The notes under the pieces: model-generated
Seen by the model: the letters and a program-made list of their open reading frames with translations, nothing else
Database searches by the model: none
What the model was told of the DNA's origin: nothing
Shown: positions 9,712-17,600 of the stretch, in pieces
How the letters are laid out: each line of letters starts with the position of its first letter
Numbering within the stretch: the first letter of the stretch is position 1
DNA from: Pseudomonadota bacterium
GTDB lineage: Bacteria; Pseudomonadota; Alphaproteobacteria; Rhodobacterales; Rhodobacteraceae
DNA: 64,000 nt
Assembly (NCBI GenBank): GCA_963205235.1
Contig: CAUJIP010000046.1
Coordinates: 34,360 to 98,359, forward strand
Direction: 5' to 3'
Program-made: the position numbers and the translations under genes

Positions 9712-10611
9712 TCAAGCCCCCAGATGTTGCGTACCCCGCTTGGCGGCAAGCAACATCTGGTGTTGTCTCTCGCGAAACCGGGCCCGATCCTCGGCCGAAT
9801 ATTCCTGCGCACAGGCCGGGCAGCAGACGCCCTCTTCGTAAACCGGGTCCGCCTGATCTTCCGGCGTGACCGGCCGCCGACAGGCCCCGCAACTGTCATA
9901 GCCACCGGGCACCAGCCCATGCCCGACCGACACCCGGTCATCGAAAACAAAGCACTGCCCCTGCCACAGACTTTCGGTTTCGGGCACGTCTTCAAGGTAT
10001 TTCAGGATGCCACCCTTCAGGTGGTAAACCTCATTAAGCCCTTGGCCCAAAAGGTAATTCGTCGACTTCTCACACCGGATACCCCCGGTGCAGAACATGG
10101 CAATCCGCTTGCCTGCAAACTCATCCCGATGGCTTTGCCACCAATCAGGAAACTCGCCAAAGGCCCGCGTTCCCGGATCAACCGCACCCTGAAAGGTTCC
10201 GATGGCAACCTCGTAATCGTTGCGGGTGTCTATCACCACGGTCTCCGGATCCGAGATCAGCGCGTTCCAATCCGCAGGTGCCACATAATTCCCGACCCGC
10301 GCCAAAGGATCAACGTCGGGCAGGCCCATCGTGACAATCTCGCGCTTCAGCTTTACCTTCATCCGCCCGAAAGGCATTGAATCCGCAGGGCTTTCCTTCC
10401 ACTCCAGCCCTTCGCACCCCGGCAGCGCCCGGATGGCGGCAAGGGCGGCATCAATGCCTTCGCGGCTTCCCGCGATGGTCCCGTTGATCCCCTCGGCGGC
10501 CAGCAGAAGCGAGCCCTTTACCCCATGCGCAAGGCAGGTCTCCAGAAGCGCGGGCTTCAAGGCTGCGGGGTCGGGGAAGCGGGTGAATTGATACAGGGCG
10601 GCGACGATCAT
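9712..10611 (-). CDS. trhO: tRNA uridine-34 hydroxylase TrhO (rhodanese family)
   Basis: A 299-residue YceA-type protein that makes 5-hydroxyuridine at the tRNA wobble position. The N-terminal acylphosphatase-like domain ([20 protein letters not shown]) precedes a rhodanese domain with the catalytic loop [10 protein letters not shown] (Cys174 and Cys180). The C-terminal ~60 residues carry CGACRRPV ... CCPACAQEY, a zinc-like cysteine cluster. ATG 10611 follows a GGGGGG stretch; the frame opens earlier at 10677. It is divergent from pncA. Confidence 0.93.
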   Translation of the reverse strand: MIVAALYQFTRFPDPAALKPALLETCLAHGVKGSLLLAAEGINGTIAGSREGIDAALAAIRALPGCEGLEWKESPADSMPFGRMKVKLKREIVTMGLPDVDPLARVGNYVAPADWNALISDPETVVIDTRNDYEVAIGTFQGAVDPGTRAFGEFPDWWQSHRDEFAGKRIAMFCTGGIRCEKSTNYLLGQGLNEVYHLKGGILKYLEDVPETESLWQGQCFVFDDRVSVGHGLVPGGYDSCGACRRPVTPEDQADPVYEEGVCCPACAQEYSAEDRARFRERQHQMLLAAKRGTQHLGA

Positions 10612-10713
10612 GATCGCCCCCCTTACCGCCGAAGCACGGTATTTTTCAAGCGCTTGCTTGACGCACCCCTCTGCCACACCTTACCCAAGTGGAAAGACTT
10701 GCAAGAGGCCGCC

Positions 10714-11322
10714 ATGAAAGCCGCGAACGAAGCCCTGATCGTGATCGACGTGCAGAATGATTTCTGCCCCGGCGGTGCCCTGGCCGTGGCCGGGGGTGAT
10801 GAAATCATCAGCCGGATCAACGGGTTGATGGGTGATTACCAGACCATCGTCCTGACACAGGATTGGCACCCGTCGAATCATGCCAGCTTTGCGGCCAACC
10901 ACCCCGGCGCAGCCCCGTTCAGCCTGACCCAGATGCCCTATGGCCCGCAGGTCCTGTGGCCCACCCACTGCGTGCAAGGCACAGATGGTGCCGCTTTCCA
11001 CAACGCCCTGCGCACCGATCCGGCCCATCTGGTGATCCGCAAGGGATTTCGGCCAAAGATCGACAGCTATTCCGCCTTCTTCGAAAATGACCGGACCACC
11101 GCCACCGGCCTTGACGGATACCTTCGCGACCGGGGGATCACCGCGATCACGCTGGTCGGCCTTGCGACCGACTATTGCGTCGCCTACTCGGCCCTCGATG
11201 CGGCCCGTCTGGGGTTCAAAGCCACGGTTCTGGAAGGGGCCTGCCGGGCGATTGACCTGAACGGCTCGTTGGCCCAAGCCCGCGACCTGATGCGCGCAGC
11301 TGGCGTCGCGCTGGAGGCCTGA
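10714..11322 (+). CDS. pncA: nicotinamidase
   Basis: A 202-residue isochorismatase-fold amidase converting nicotinamide to nicotinate. The catalytic triad is visible: Asp12 (IVIDVQNDF), Lys110 (LVIRKGF) and Cys155 (GLATDYCVAYSA). Metal ligands include Asp50 and His52 (TQDWHPSNH). The start has AAGAGG 5 bp upstream. The next gene, pncB, starts 3 bp after the stop, so the pair forms the Preiss-Handler entry of NAD salvage. Confidence 0.95.
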   Translation: MKAANEALIVIDVQNDFCPGGALAVAGGDEIISRINGLMGDYQTIVLTQDWHPSNHASFAANHPGAAPFSLTQMPYGPQVLWPTHCVQGTDGAAFHNALRTDPAHLVIRKGFRPKIDSYSAFFENDRTTATGLDGYLRDRGITAITLVGLATDYCVAYSALDAARLGFKATVLEGACRAIDLNGSLAQARDLMRAAGVALEA

Positions 11323-11325
11323 CCC

Positions 11326-12615
11326 TTGGATATTGCAACCCGCGTCTGGGACCACAAGTGGAAGATCGACCCGATCGTGCGGTCACTGATAGACACAGAC
11401 TTTTACAAGCTGCTGATGTGTCAGTCTATTTTTCGAAACAAGCCCAAGACCAACGTCGTGTTCAGCCTGATCAACCGGTCCTCCAAGGTCCGTCTGGCCG
11501 AACTGATCGACGAAGGTGAATTGCGCGAACAACTGGACCATGTCCGCACCATCCAACTTGCACGGGGCGAAAGCACTTGGCTGCGCGGGAACACGTTCTA
11601 CGGCAAACGCCAGATGTTCCGGCCCGATTTCATGGAATGGTTCGAAAAGCTGCGCCTGCCGCCATATCATCTGGAAAAGCGCGACGGGCAGTTTGAACTG
11701 ACCTTCGAAGGGGCCTGGCCCGAGGTCATGCTATGGGAAATCCCCGCCCTTGCCATCCTGATGGAACTGCGCAGCCGCGCGGTTCTGGACGACATGGGCA
11801 AGTTCGAATTGCAGGTGCTTTACGCCCGCGCCATGACCCGCGCCTGGGAAAAGATCGAGCGGCTGAAGAAGATCGACGGCTTGAAGATCGCCGATTTCGG
11901 CACGCGGCGACGGCATGGGTTCCTGTGGCAGGACTGGGCCGTGCAGGCGATGCAGGAAGGGTTGGGGTCGAAATTCATCGGCACCTCGAACTGCCGCATC
12001 GCCATGCGCCGGGATATCGAGGCGATTGGGACCAATGCCCATGAATTGCCGATGGTTTACAGTGCCTTGGCAGATAGCGACGCAGAACTGAAGCAAGCCC
12101 CCTATCAGGTTCTGGCCGATTGGCAGGACGAACACGAAGGCAACCTGCGGATCATCCTGCCCGACACCTATGGCACTGAAGGCTTCCTGAAGAATGCCCC
12201 GGATTGGCTGGCGGGCTGGACGGGTATCCGGATTGACAGCGGCGACCCGGCCAAGGGGGCGGAAACCGCGATCCGCTGGTGGCAGGACCGCGGCGAGGAC
12301 CCGCGCGAAAAGCTGGTGATCTTTTCCGACGGGCTGGATGTGGATTCAATCGAGGCTTTGCACGCCCAGTTCCACGGCCGGGTCAAAGTGTCCTTCGGTT
12401 GGGGGACAATGCTGACCAACGACTTCCGGGGCTTGGTGCCGGACGATGCGCTTGCCCCGTTCAGCCTGGTCTGCAAGGCGTTGTCAGCGAACGGTCGCCC
12501 GACGGTCAAGCTTTCGGACAACCCGGCCAAGGCCATGGGACCAAAGGACGAAATCGAACGCTACAAGCGGGTCTTCGGTGTTGGCGCGCAAGAGGCGCAG
12601 GCGGTCGTGGTCTGA
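11326..12615 (+). CDS. pncB: nicotinate phosphoribosyltransferase
   Basis: A 429-residue enzyme making nicotinate mononucleotide from nicotinate and PRPP. Typical blocks are SLIDTDFYKLLMCQSIF, FGTRRRHGFLWQDWAVQAM, the active-site region KFIGTSNCRIAMR with GTNAHELPMV, and TGIRIDSGDP. The start codon is TTG at 11326, supported by GGAGG 8 bp upstream (inside the end of pncA) and by conserved coding from MDIATRVWDHKWKIDPIV. The rare start may lower its yield relative to pncA. It is convergent with the phosphate transporter, with 4 bp between the stops. Confidence 0.95.
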   Translation: MDIATRVWDHKWKIDPIVRSLIDTDFYKLLMCQSIFRNKPKTNVVFSLINRSSKVRLAELIDEGELREQLDHVRTIQLARGESTWLRGNTFYGKRQMFRPDFMEWFEKLRLPPYHLEKRDGQFELTFEGAWPEVMLWEIPALAILMELRSRAVLDDMGKFELQVLYARAMTRAWEKIERLKKIDGLKIADFGTRRRHGFLWQDWAVQAMQEGLGSKFIGTSNCRIAMRRDIEAIGTNAHELPMVYSALADSDAELKQAPYQVLADWQDEHEGNLRIILPDTYGTEGFLKNAPDWLAGWTGIRIDSGDPAKGAETAIRWWQDRGEDPREKLVIFSDGLDVDSIEALHAQFHGRVKVSFGWGTMLTNDFRGLVPDDALAPFSLVCKALSANGRPTVKLSDNPAKAMGPKDEIERYKRVFGVGAQEAQAVVV

Positions 12616-12619
12616 CCCG

Positions 12620-13636
12620 TTACATGAACCGCGCGCCGATCACATAGAACGCCGCCGCCATCGCCGCCGAGGCCGGGATGGTGATGATCCAGGCCCAGAC
12701 GATCTGACCGGCAATGCCCCAACGCACGGCATGCACCCGGCGCGCGGACCCAACCCCGACAATCGCCGAGGTGATCGTGTGAGTGGTCGAGACTGGAATG
12801 CCAAGATAGGTCGCGCCGAACAGGGTCATCGCCCCGGCTGTTTCGGCGCAGGCCCCCTGCATCGGGGTCAGGCGGGTGATCTTTGACCCCATCGTATGCA
12901 CGATCCGCCAGCCGCCCAGCATGGTGCCCACGCCCATCACGGTAAAGCAGGACAGCACGACCCAGGCTGGCACCGTGAATTCCGCGTAGTAGCCGTTGGC
13001 ATAAAGCAGCACGGCAATGATCCCTGCGGTCTTCTGCGCGTCGTTCGAGCCATGGCCGATGGAATACAGCGCCGAGGTGAAAAGCTGCAGCTTGCGGAAA
13101 AAACCTTCCGTGCGGGCCGGATTGGCGCGGACGAAAAGCCAGCTGATCAGCACGACCAGCAGGATGCCCAGCACAAACCCGGTCACCGGCGACAGGACGA
13201 TGGCAACCAGCGTCTTGGAAAGCCCACCCCAGACAATCGCCGAAAACCCGGCCTTCGCGACCCCGGCCCCGATGATCCCGCCCACCAGCGCATGCGACGA
13301 GGACGAGGGGATTCCCAGCCGCCAGGTGATCACGTTCCAGGTGATCGCCCCCATCAGTGCGCCGAAGATCACGGCGTTCGTCACCATCTCGGGGTTGATC
13401 AATCCCTTGCCGATGGTCGAGGCGACCTTGGCTTCAAAACCGAAGTAATGGCCGATGAAATAGGCGGCAAAGTTGAAGAACGCGGCCCAAAGGACGGCAT
13501 AGAATGGCGACAGGACGCGGGTCGAAACCACGGTCGCAATCGCGTTTGCCGCGTCATGCATGCCGTTCAGAAGGTCAAAGAACAGCGCGACTGCGATCAG
13601 GAAGACCAGAAGGAAAGTGACCGATGTCGGGTCCAT
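12620..13636 (-). CDS. inorganic phosphate transporter, PiT family
   Basis: A 338-residue membrane protein with about ten hydrophobic segments. Both PiT signature repeats are present: NGMHDAANAIATVVSTR near the N-terminus and GSNDAQKTAGIIAV in the second half. It imports metal-phosphate with protons. The DUF47 gene lies directly upstream on the same strand (10-bp gap), the usual PiT pairing. Confidence 0.93.
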   Translation of the reverse strand: MDPTSVTFLLVFLIAVALFFDLLNGMHDAANAIATVVSTRVLSPFYAVLWAAFFNFAAYFIGHYFGFEAKVASTIGKGLINPEMVTNAVIFGALMGAITWNVITWRLGIPSSSSHALVGGIIGAGVAKAGFSAIVWGGLSKTLVAIVLSPVTGFVLGILLVVLISWLFVRANPARTEGFFRKLQLFTSALYSIGHGSNDAQKTAGIIAVLLYANGYYAEFTVPAWVVLSCFTVMGVGTMLGGWRIVHTMGSKITRLTPMQGACAETAGAMTLFGATYLGIPVSTTHTITSAIVGVGSARRVHAVRWGIAGQIVWAWIITIPASAAMAAAFYVIGARFM

Positions 13637-13646
13637 CGCCGCGCCC

Positions 13647-14291
13647 TCAGACGTGTTCGATGACGATGTCGCTCATCACATGAGCCACATCTTCGAACCG
13701 GTCGCAGACCTTTTCCAGATGGTCGTAAAGTTCCGCCCCGACGACAAAGGCAAGCGCGTCAGACTTTGGCGTGGCCTTGAACAGCTCTTTCAGGCCGGTG
13801 TCGTTCAACTGGTCCGACTGTTCTTCGATCCGGCTGATCTCTCCGACCATCTGGTGCAGCCGCGACGAGTTCGCACCGATGTTGCGCATGAGGGGCAGCG
13901 CCTCGGCCACGATGTTCGACAGAAGGATCACCCGGTCGCCCATGGCCCGCATGTTGGTCTGAAAGCTGGTGACATCGTACAGCATCACCACCTTGCCGGT
14001 CTTGTTCATCTGGTCAATGGCATCATCCAGCGCGCTGGACAGCGCCTTGATGTCCGACCGGTCGAAGGGCGTGATAAAGCTGCGGCGGATCGACTGCATC
14101 ACCTCATAGCTGATCTGGTCGGCCTCTTCCTCTTGCGTCGAAAGTCGCGCGCATTTGTCGGCGATATTGTCGCCACCCTCGAGGATCGCGCGCAGGGTCA
14201 GCGCCGCCTCTTGCGACTTTTTCGCCTGCGCTTCGAACAGGTTAAAGAAATTGTCCGAGCGCGGCATGATCGCTCTGATGATCTTGAACAT
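13647..14291 (-). CDS. DUF47 / PhoU-like accessory protein of the PiT transporter
   Basis: A 214-residue all-helical protein related to PhoU (LRAILEGGDNIADKCARLSTQEEEADQISYEVMQ, then IEEQSDQLNDTG), the DUF47 family found next to pit genes and thought to modulate transport. ATG 14291 has GGAGA 4 bp upstream. No Pho box was convincing in the 100 bp before it. Confidence 0.9.
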   Translation of the reverse strand: MFKIIRAIMPRSDNFFNLFEAQAKKSQEAALTLRAILEGGDNIADKCARLSTQEEEADQISYEVMQSIRRSFITPFDRSDIKALSSALDDAIDQMNKTGKVVMLYDVTSFQTNMRAMGDRVILLSNIVAEALPLMRNIGANSSRLHQMVGEISRIEEQSDQLNDTGLKELFKATPKSDALAFVVGAELYDHLEKVCDRFEDVAHVMSDIVIEHV

Positions 14292-14392
14292 GATGTCTCC
14301 TGGAATATGCGGGCGCAGCACCCGGTTCAGACTGTCCTTTCGGGCATCGCTATCCAGTCACAGAAGTTTTGGCAATCCGTTACAGGCGCGGA

Positions 14393-15301
14393 TCAGGGGC
14401 CCAGCACCGTTTCCGCACAACGGACGGCGCGGGCAAGGTGGCTTTGGTGGATCGGGTCATCCGGCAGCAACCGGGGCATGGTCCAGCCGACCGAGGCCAG
14501 AGTTCGGGCCATGGTGAAGGCATCCACCATCGCGACATCGGTCGTGCCATAGCCCGCCATCAAGGCATCCCGCAGGGCCGGAAATTCGGGCAGGGCCAGC
14601 ACCTGCACCAGCGCGGTGCCAAGATCATAAAGCCGGAAGCCAAAGCCTGAATCGTCGAAATCGATCAAAGAAACCGAATGTTCGTTTACAAGAACGTTCT
14701 CGCGCAGGACGTCGGCGTGGATCAACCCGGTGTCGCCGCCGATCAGACGTTCGCGCAAGGCATCGCGGGCGCGGACAAGCATCCGGCGCTGGTCGGGGCT
14801 GGCGGCGGGATGGTCCCAGAACCGGCCCCAGAACGGCGTTTCGCCGACCAGACCGTCGCGGTCCCAGCTTGGGCGGACAAAGCCTTGCGGCAGGGTCAGG
14901 CCATCGGTCACCCTATGCAGGCTGCGCAACAGCTCGCCCAGCTTGTGGTAAAGTTGGGCAACATCGGCCACCGGGCGCGCGAAGGGCAAACCAGCCTCGC
15001 CAAGGGCCTCGCCCTCCATCCAGCTGATTGCCGATGCGTGGCGGCCATCCTGCAGCGGAACCAGCAAGCGGCCATCCTGCGCCGGAATCGCAGCTGGAAT
15101 TGGCAGACCCGACCGGGCGAGTTCGGCACACCACCAAAGTTCCGAGCCTATGGCATCCGCCGACTGATAGCCCGCCCGGTGCAAGCGCAAGGCCGCCCGG
15201 CCAGACGGCAGCGCCATTTCATAGACATGGTTTTCCCGGTCGCGCAGGGTGCAGGTGATCCGCCCGCCCCAAAGTGTTGCGGCTGCTTCGGCGGGGGTCA
15301 T
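14393..15301 (-). CDS. aminoglycoside/homoserine-kinase-like phosphotransferase (APH fold)
   Basis: A 302-residue APH-fold kinase. Catalytic loop GLIHADVLRENVLV and metal-binding SLIDFDDSGFG are clear; the N-lobe is short (MALPSGRAALRLHRAGY). These proteins resemble homoserine kinase ThrB2 and many uncharacterised sugar or antibiotic kinases, so the substrate is open. The ATG overlaps the arfB stop (ATGA), placing both genes in one operon. Confidence 0.88.
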   Translation of the reverse strand: MTPAEAAATLWGGRITCTLRDRENHVYEMALPSGRAALRLHRAGYQSADAIGSELWWCAELARSGLPIPAAIPAQDGRLLVPLQDGRHASAISWMEGEALGEAGLPFARPVADVAQLYHKLGELLRSLHRVTDGLTLPQGFVRPSWDRDGLVGETPFWGRFWDHPAASPDQRRMLVRARDALRERLIGGDTGLIHADVLRENVLVNEHSVSLIDFDDSGFGFRLYDLGTALVQVLALPEFPALRDALMAGYGTTDVAMVDAFTMARTLASVGWTMPRLLPDDPIHQSHLARAVRCAETVLGP

Positions 15302-15720
15302 TCCTCGCCCTCGACCTTGCCGCGAAGCGCCTTGACCTCGCCCCGCTGGGTCTTGGCGGCGATACGACGGCGCTGGCTGCCCAATGTCGGCTTGGTCGCG
15401 ATCCGCCGTTTGGGGGCGATCAGGGCTTGCCGGATCAGTTCGGCCAGCCGTTCACGGGCAAGTTCGCGATTCTGCGCCTGGCTGCGGGTGTCTTCGACCT
15501 GGATCACCAGCGCCCCTTCGGTGGTCCAGCGCCGACCGGCCAGCCGCTTCAGCCGCGCCTTGACTGCCGGGGTCAGATTCGGGGATCGGTCCGCCTCGAA
15601 CCGCAGTTCGACAGCGGTCGAGACCTTGTTGACGTTCTGCCCCCCCGGCCCCGAGGCGCGCATGAAGCTTTCCGACAATTCCCAGTCGGCAATCGCGATG
15701 GTTTCGGTGACATGCAGCAT
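15298..15720 (-). CDS. arfB: alternative ribosome-rescue factor ArfB (peptidyl-tRNA hydrolase)
   Basis: A 140-residue stand-alone release-factor domain with the catalytic GGQ in ASGPGGQNVNKVST and a basic C-terminal tail (KRRIATKPTLGSQRRRIAAK ...) that enters the empty mRNA channel. It releases peptides from ribosomes stalled on non-stop mRNA. The 140-residue length matches the family. No good Shine-Dalgarno precedes ATG 15720, and a terminator hairpin ends only 25 bp upstream, so expression may depend on readthrough or coupling (see findings). Confidence 0.93.
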   Translation of the reverse strand: MLHVTETIAIADWELSESFMRASGPGGQNVNKVSTAVELRFEADRSPNLTPAVKARLKRLAGRRWTTEGALVIQVEDTRSQAQNRELARERLAELIRQALIAPKRRIATKPTLGSQRRRIAAKTQRGEVKALRGKVEGEE

Positions 15721-15745
15721 GTGGGCAAGCTATTCGGGGTTTCGC

Positions 15746-15781
15746 AAAAGAGAAAGGGCTGCCGATGCTGGCAACCCTTTC
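15746..15781 (-). terminator. Rho-independent terminator in the arfB leader
   Basis: On the minus strand GAAAGGGTTGCC pairs with GGCAGCCCTTTC (12 bp, one G-U) across an AGCATC loop and is followed by TCTTTT. It lies between the 18-codon ORF and arfB, ending 25 bp before the arfB ATG, so it acts either as the end of a short RNA or as an attenuator. Confidence 0.82.
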
Positions 15782-15851
15782 CGAGATCCAAGGAGATGGG
15801 CCAGTTAGGGCATCCAAATCCAATCGGTGGTTTATCTTCCAGGGGCTGCCC

Positions 15852-15908
15852 TTAGAAAATACGCCCCCCGACTGTCCCGACACCTCTCTCCAATATCACT
15901 CTAGACAC
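15852..15908 (-). CDS. 18-residue small ORF with a maximal Shine-Dalgarno (possible leader peptide)
   Basis: GTG 15908 opens an 18-codon frame, MSRVILERGVGTVGGRIF, ending TAA. Two bases before the start is GAAAGGAGGTGATCC (15910-15924), complementary over about 15 nt to the 16S rRNA 3' end, far longer than usual. A TTGACA lies upstream and a terminator downstream, so this looks like a compact transcript. No family was recognised. It could be a leader peptide for arfB, an independent micro-protein, or a non-coding RNA whose SD-like segment has another role. Confidence 0.45.
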   Translation of the reverse strand: MSRVILERGVGTVGGRIF

Positions 15909-15945
15909 TGGATCACCTCCTTTCAAAATGGTTGCCGATAAGGGG

Positions 15946-15974
15946 GAGCGTGACACAGATTTTGTGTTTGTCAA
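15946..15974 (-). promoter_or_regulatory. putative promoter for the small-ORF transcript
   Basis: A perfect -35 TTGACA (15974-15969 on the minus strand) directly follows the stop of the upstream VUT gene. Seventeen bases on is ACGCTC, a poor -10. Alphaproteobacterial -10 elements are often weak, so this is plausible but unproven. Confidence 0.35.
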
Positions 15975-15980
15975 AACAAT

Positions 15981-16601
15981 TTACGCTACCCGTGCGGCAA
16001 GTTTTCGAACGGCCAGCCGGAATGGCATCAGCGCGAAGACAGCCAGAAGAAGCTTGACCATCCAGTCACCCAGCGCCAGCGAGACCCAGAACGGGGCTTC
16101 GGACCCGATACCCAGAAGCGGGGTCGGGGCAGTGGCCCACGAGACGTCATTGCCGGGCTCAAGAAAGGTCAGTGCAGCGGAAAAGGCAACGGTGAAGAAG
16201 ATCGCCGTATCCAGTGTGGACGATATCACCGGCGAGATCAGCGGAGCCTTCCACCAAAGCCCGTTGCGGAACCGGTTGAAGACCGCAATGTCCAGAAGCT
16301 GGGCGCACAGGAACGCAAGGCCCGAACCCAGGGCGACACGGAGGCTGACCAGGGGGCCGAACTCGCCCATGATCTGCGTGCCGATGAAGGAACAGAGAAT
16401 CCCGGTGCCAAAGCCCACGAACACAATCTTGCGGGCGGCGGCGGGGCCGTCCAGCCGGTTCGCGATCTCGGTCACCAGGAACGAGAACGGATAGGTCAGC
16501 GCGCCCCAGGTCAGGAAGGCGCCAAGCGGGTATTGGACAAGGATGTTCGAGGTGACGACAATCACCGTCATGGCGATGACGCCAGGAAGAAGGAAGCGCA
16601 T
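15981..16601 (-). CDS. VUT-family membrane transporter (YhhQ/queuosine-precursor type)
   Basis: About 206 residues, six hydrophobic segments, starting MRFLLPGVIAMTVIVVTSNILVQYP and including FLVTEIANRLDGPAAARKIV. This resembles the VUT/YhhQ family, whose characterised members import queuosine precursors such as preQ0/preQ1. The frame opens at a TTG (16658), but ATG 16601 begins immediately before the first membrane segment. No preQ1 riboswitch was recognised upstream, so the substrate is inferred from family only. Confidence 0.8.
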   Translation of the reverse strand: MRFLLPGVIAMTVIVVTSNILVQYPLGAFLTWGALTYPFSFLVTEIANRLDGPAAARKIVFVGFGTGILCSFIGTQIMGEFGPLVSLRVALGSGLAFLCAQLLDIAVFNRFRNGLWWKAPLISPVISSTLDTAIFFTVAFSAALTFLEPGNDVSWATAPTPLLGIGSEAPFWVSLALGDWMVKLLLAVFALMPFRLAVRKLAARVA

Positions 16602-16700
16602 GGGTATGACCGTTTTGACAAGGTTGCGGAAACTTGGCCCCGCAGGCCTTGCGGTCAACGGGACGGGCGCGGGCTATACCGGCCCTGCCCGCCTGTCAAC

Positions 16701-17600
16701 TTATTCCGCGTCCAGAACGGCCTGACACTGGTCCGGCAGGTCAGCCATGGTGAATTCGCGCGCGCCCTTTTTCTTGGGCTGATCCTCGTCCTTCGGCTTC
16801 TTCTTGTCGCCGGTCTCTTTCGGAGGATCAAGGAAGTCGGTCACCCACCACATCAAGGTGTCGTCGCAGCCGTCTCCGCCATTCGAAAGATCGGCCACCG
16901 TGGGGGTCTGGGTCTCGCACAGCCGTGCGCCCTTGGGGCATTTCAGGCGGACGTGGAAATGGGTGTCATGTCCCGCGACCGGACGGATTTTCTGCAGCCA
17001 TTTCTTGTCTTTCTTCTTCGCGGTCTTGCATATCTCGATCTTGACGGCGGCGGCCACGAAAATCCGGTCGACACGCGGGTCAAGGGCGGCCTGTTTCAAA
17101 AGCTCGCGGTGGACCGAGGTCCAGTTATCGGTCACCGACTTCTGGTCCGCCGACCGGACCGGGATCGAGCTGATGTCCTCTCGTTCCGATTCCGTCAGCG
17201 ACAGGCTTGCCGGTGGCAGGAACCAGATGTCGGCATCAAGCCCGATCTGGTGGCTGGCGTGACCCGAGGTCATCGGTCCGCCGCGCGGCTGGCTCATGTC
17301 GCCGATGTAAAGGCCTTTGCCAAAGCCGATGTCACGGGCGGTGGCGGACAAGTCCATCAGGAACTGCACAAGGTCAGGCTGGCCGTAATGGCGGTTGCGC
17401 GACAGGCGCATCGCTTGCCATGTGTCACCGCTTTCCGGCAGTTCCATCATCCCGGCGCCGCAGCCCTTGGCATAAGACCCGATCGGCATCGGATCCTGCA
17501 AAGACGGCAAGGCCTTGGCCCCGAAAAGCTGGTTGGCAAGATCCTCGGCCCCCGCAGGAACCGCAAGACAAAGCGTCAGGACAAGGCTGCGAACAAACAT
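16701..17600 (-). CDS. mepA: penicillin-insensitive murein endopeptidase MepA
   Basis: A 299-residue periplasmic M74 metallopeptidase cutting D-Ala-mDAP cross-links in peptidoglycan. A signal peptide (MFVRSLVLTLCLAVPAGA) is followed by the zinc-site segments GHASHQIGLDADIW and HDTHFHVRLKCP. Paired cysteines occur through the protein, and the C-terminal tail is Lys-rich (KKKPKDEDQPKKKG). ATG 17600 overlaps the stop of the upstream MFS gene (TGATG), so the two are coupled. Confidence 0.95.
   Translation of the reverse strand: MFVRSLVLTLCLAVPAGAEDLANQLFGAKALPSLQDPMPIGSYAKGCGAGMMELPESGDTWQAMRLSRNRHYGQPDLVQFLMDLSATARDIGFGKGLYIGDMSQPRGGPMTSGHASHQIGLDADIWFLPPASLSLTESEREDISSIPVRSADQKSVTDNWTSVHRELLKQAALDPRVDRIFVAAAVKIEICKTAKKKDKKWLQKIRPVAGHDTHFHVRLKCPKGARLCETQTPTVADLSNGGDGCDDTLMWWVTDFLDPPKETGDKKKPKDEDQPKKKGAREFTMADLPDQCQAVLDAE

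Noticed and set aside
14292..14392. Possible Pho box before the DUF47-pit pair
   Set aside because: CTGTAAC and CTGTGAC occur on the minus strand but not with the 11-bp period of a PhoB site.
16602..16660. Possible preQ1 riboswitch before the VUT transporter
   Set aside because: Only a short GC-rich hairpin is present; the A-rich tail and loop sequence of preQ1-I were not found.
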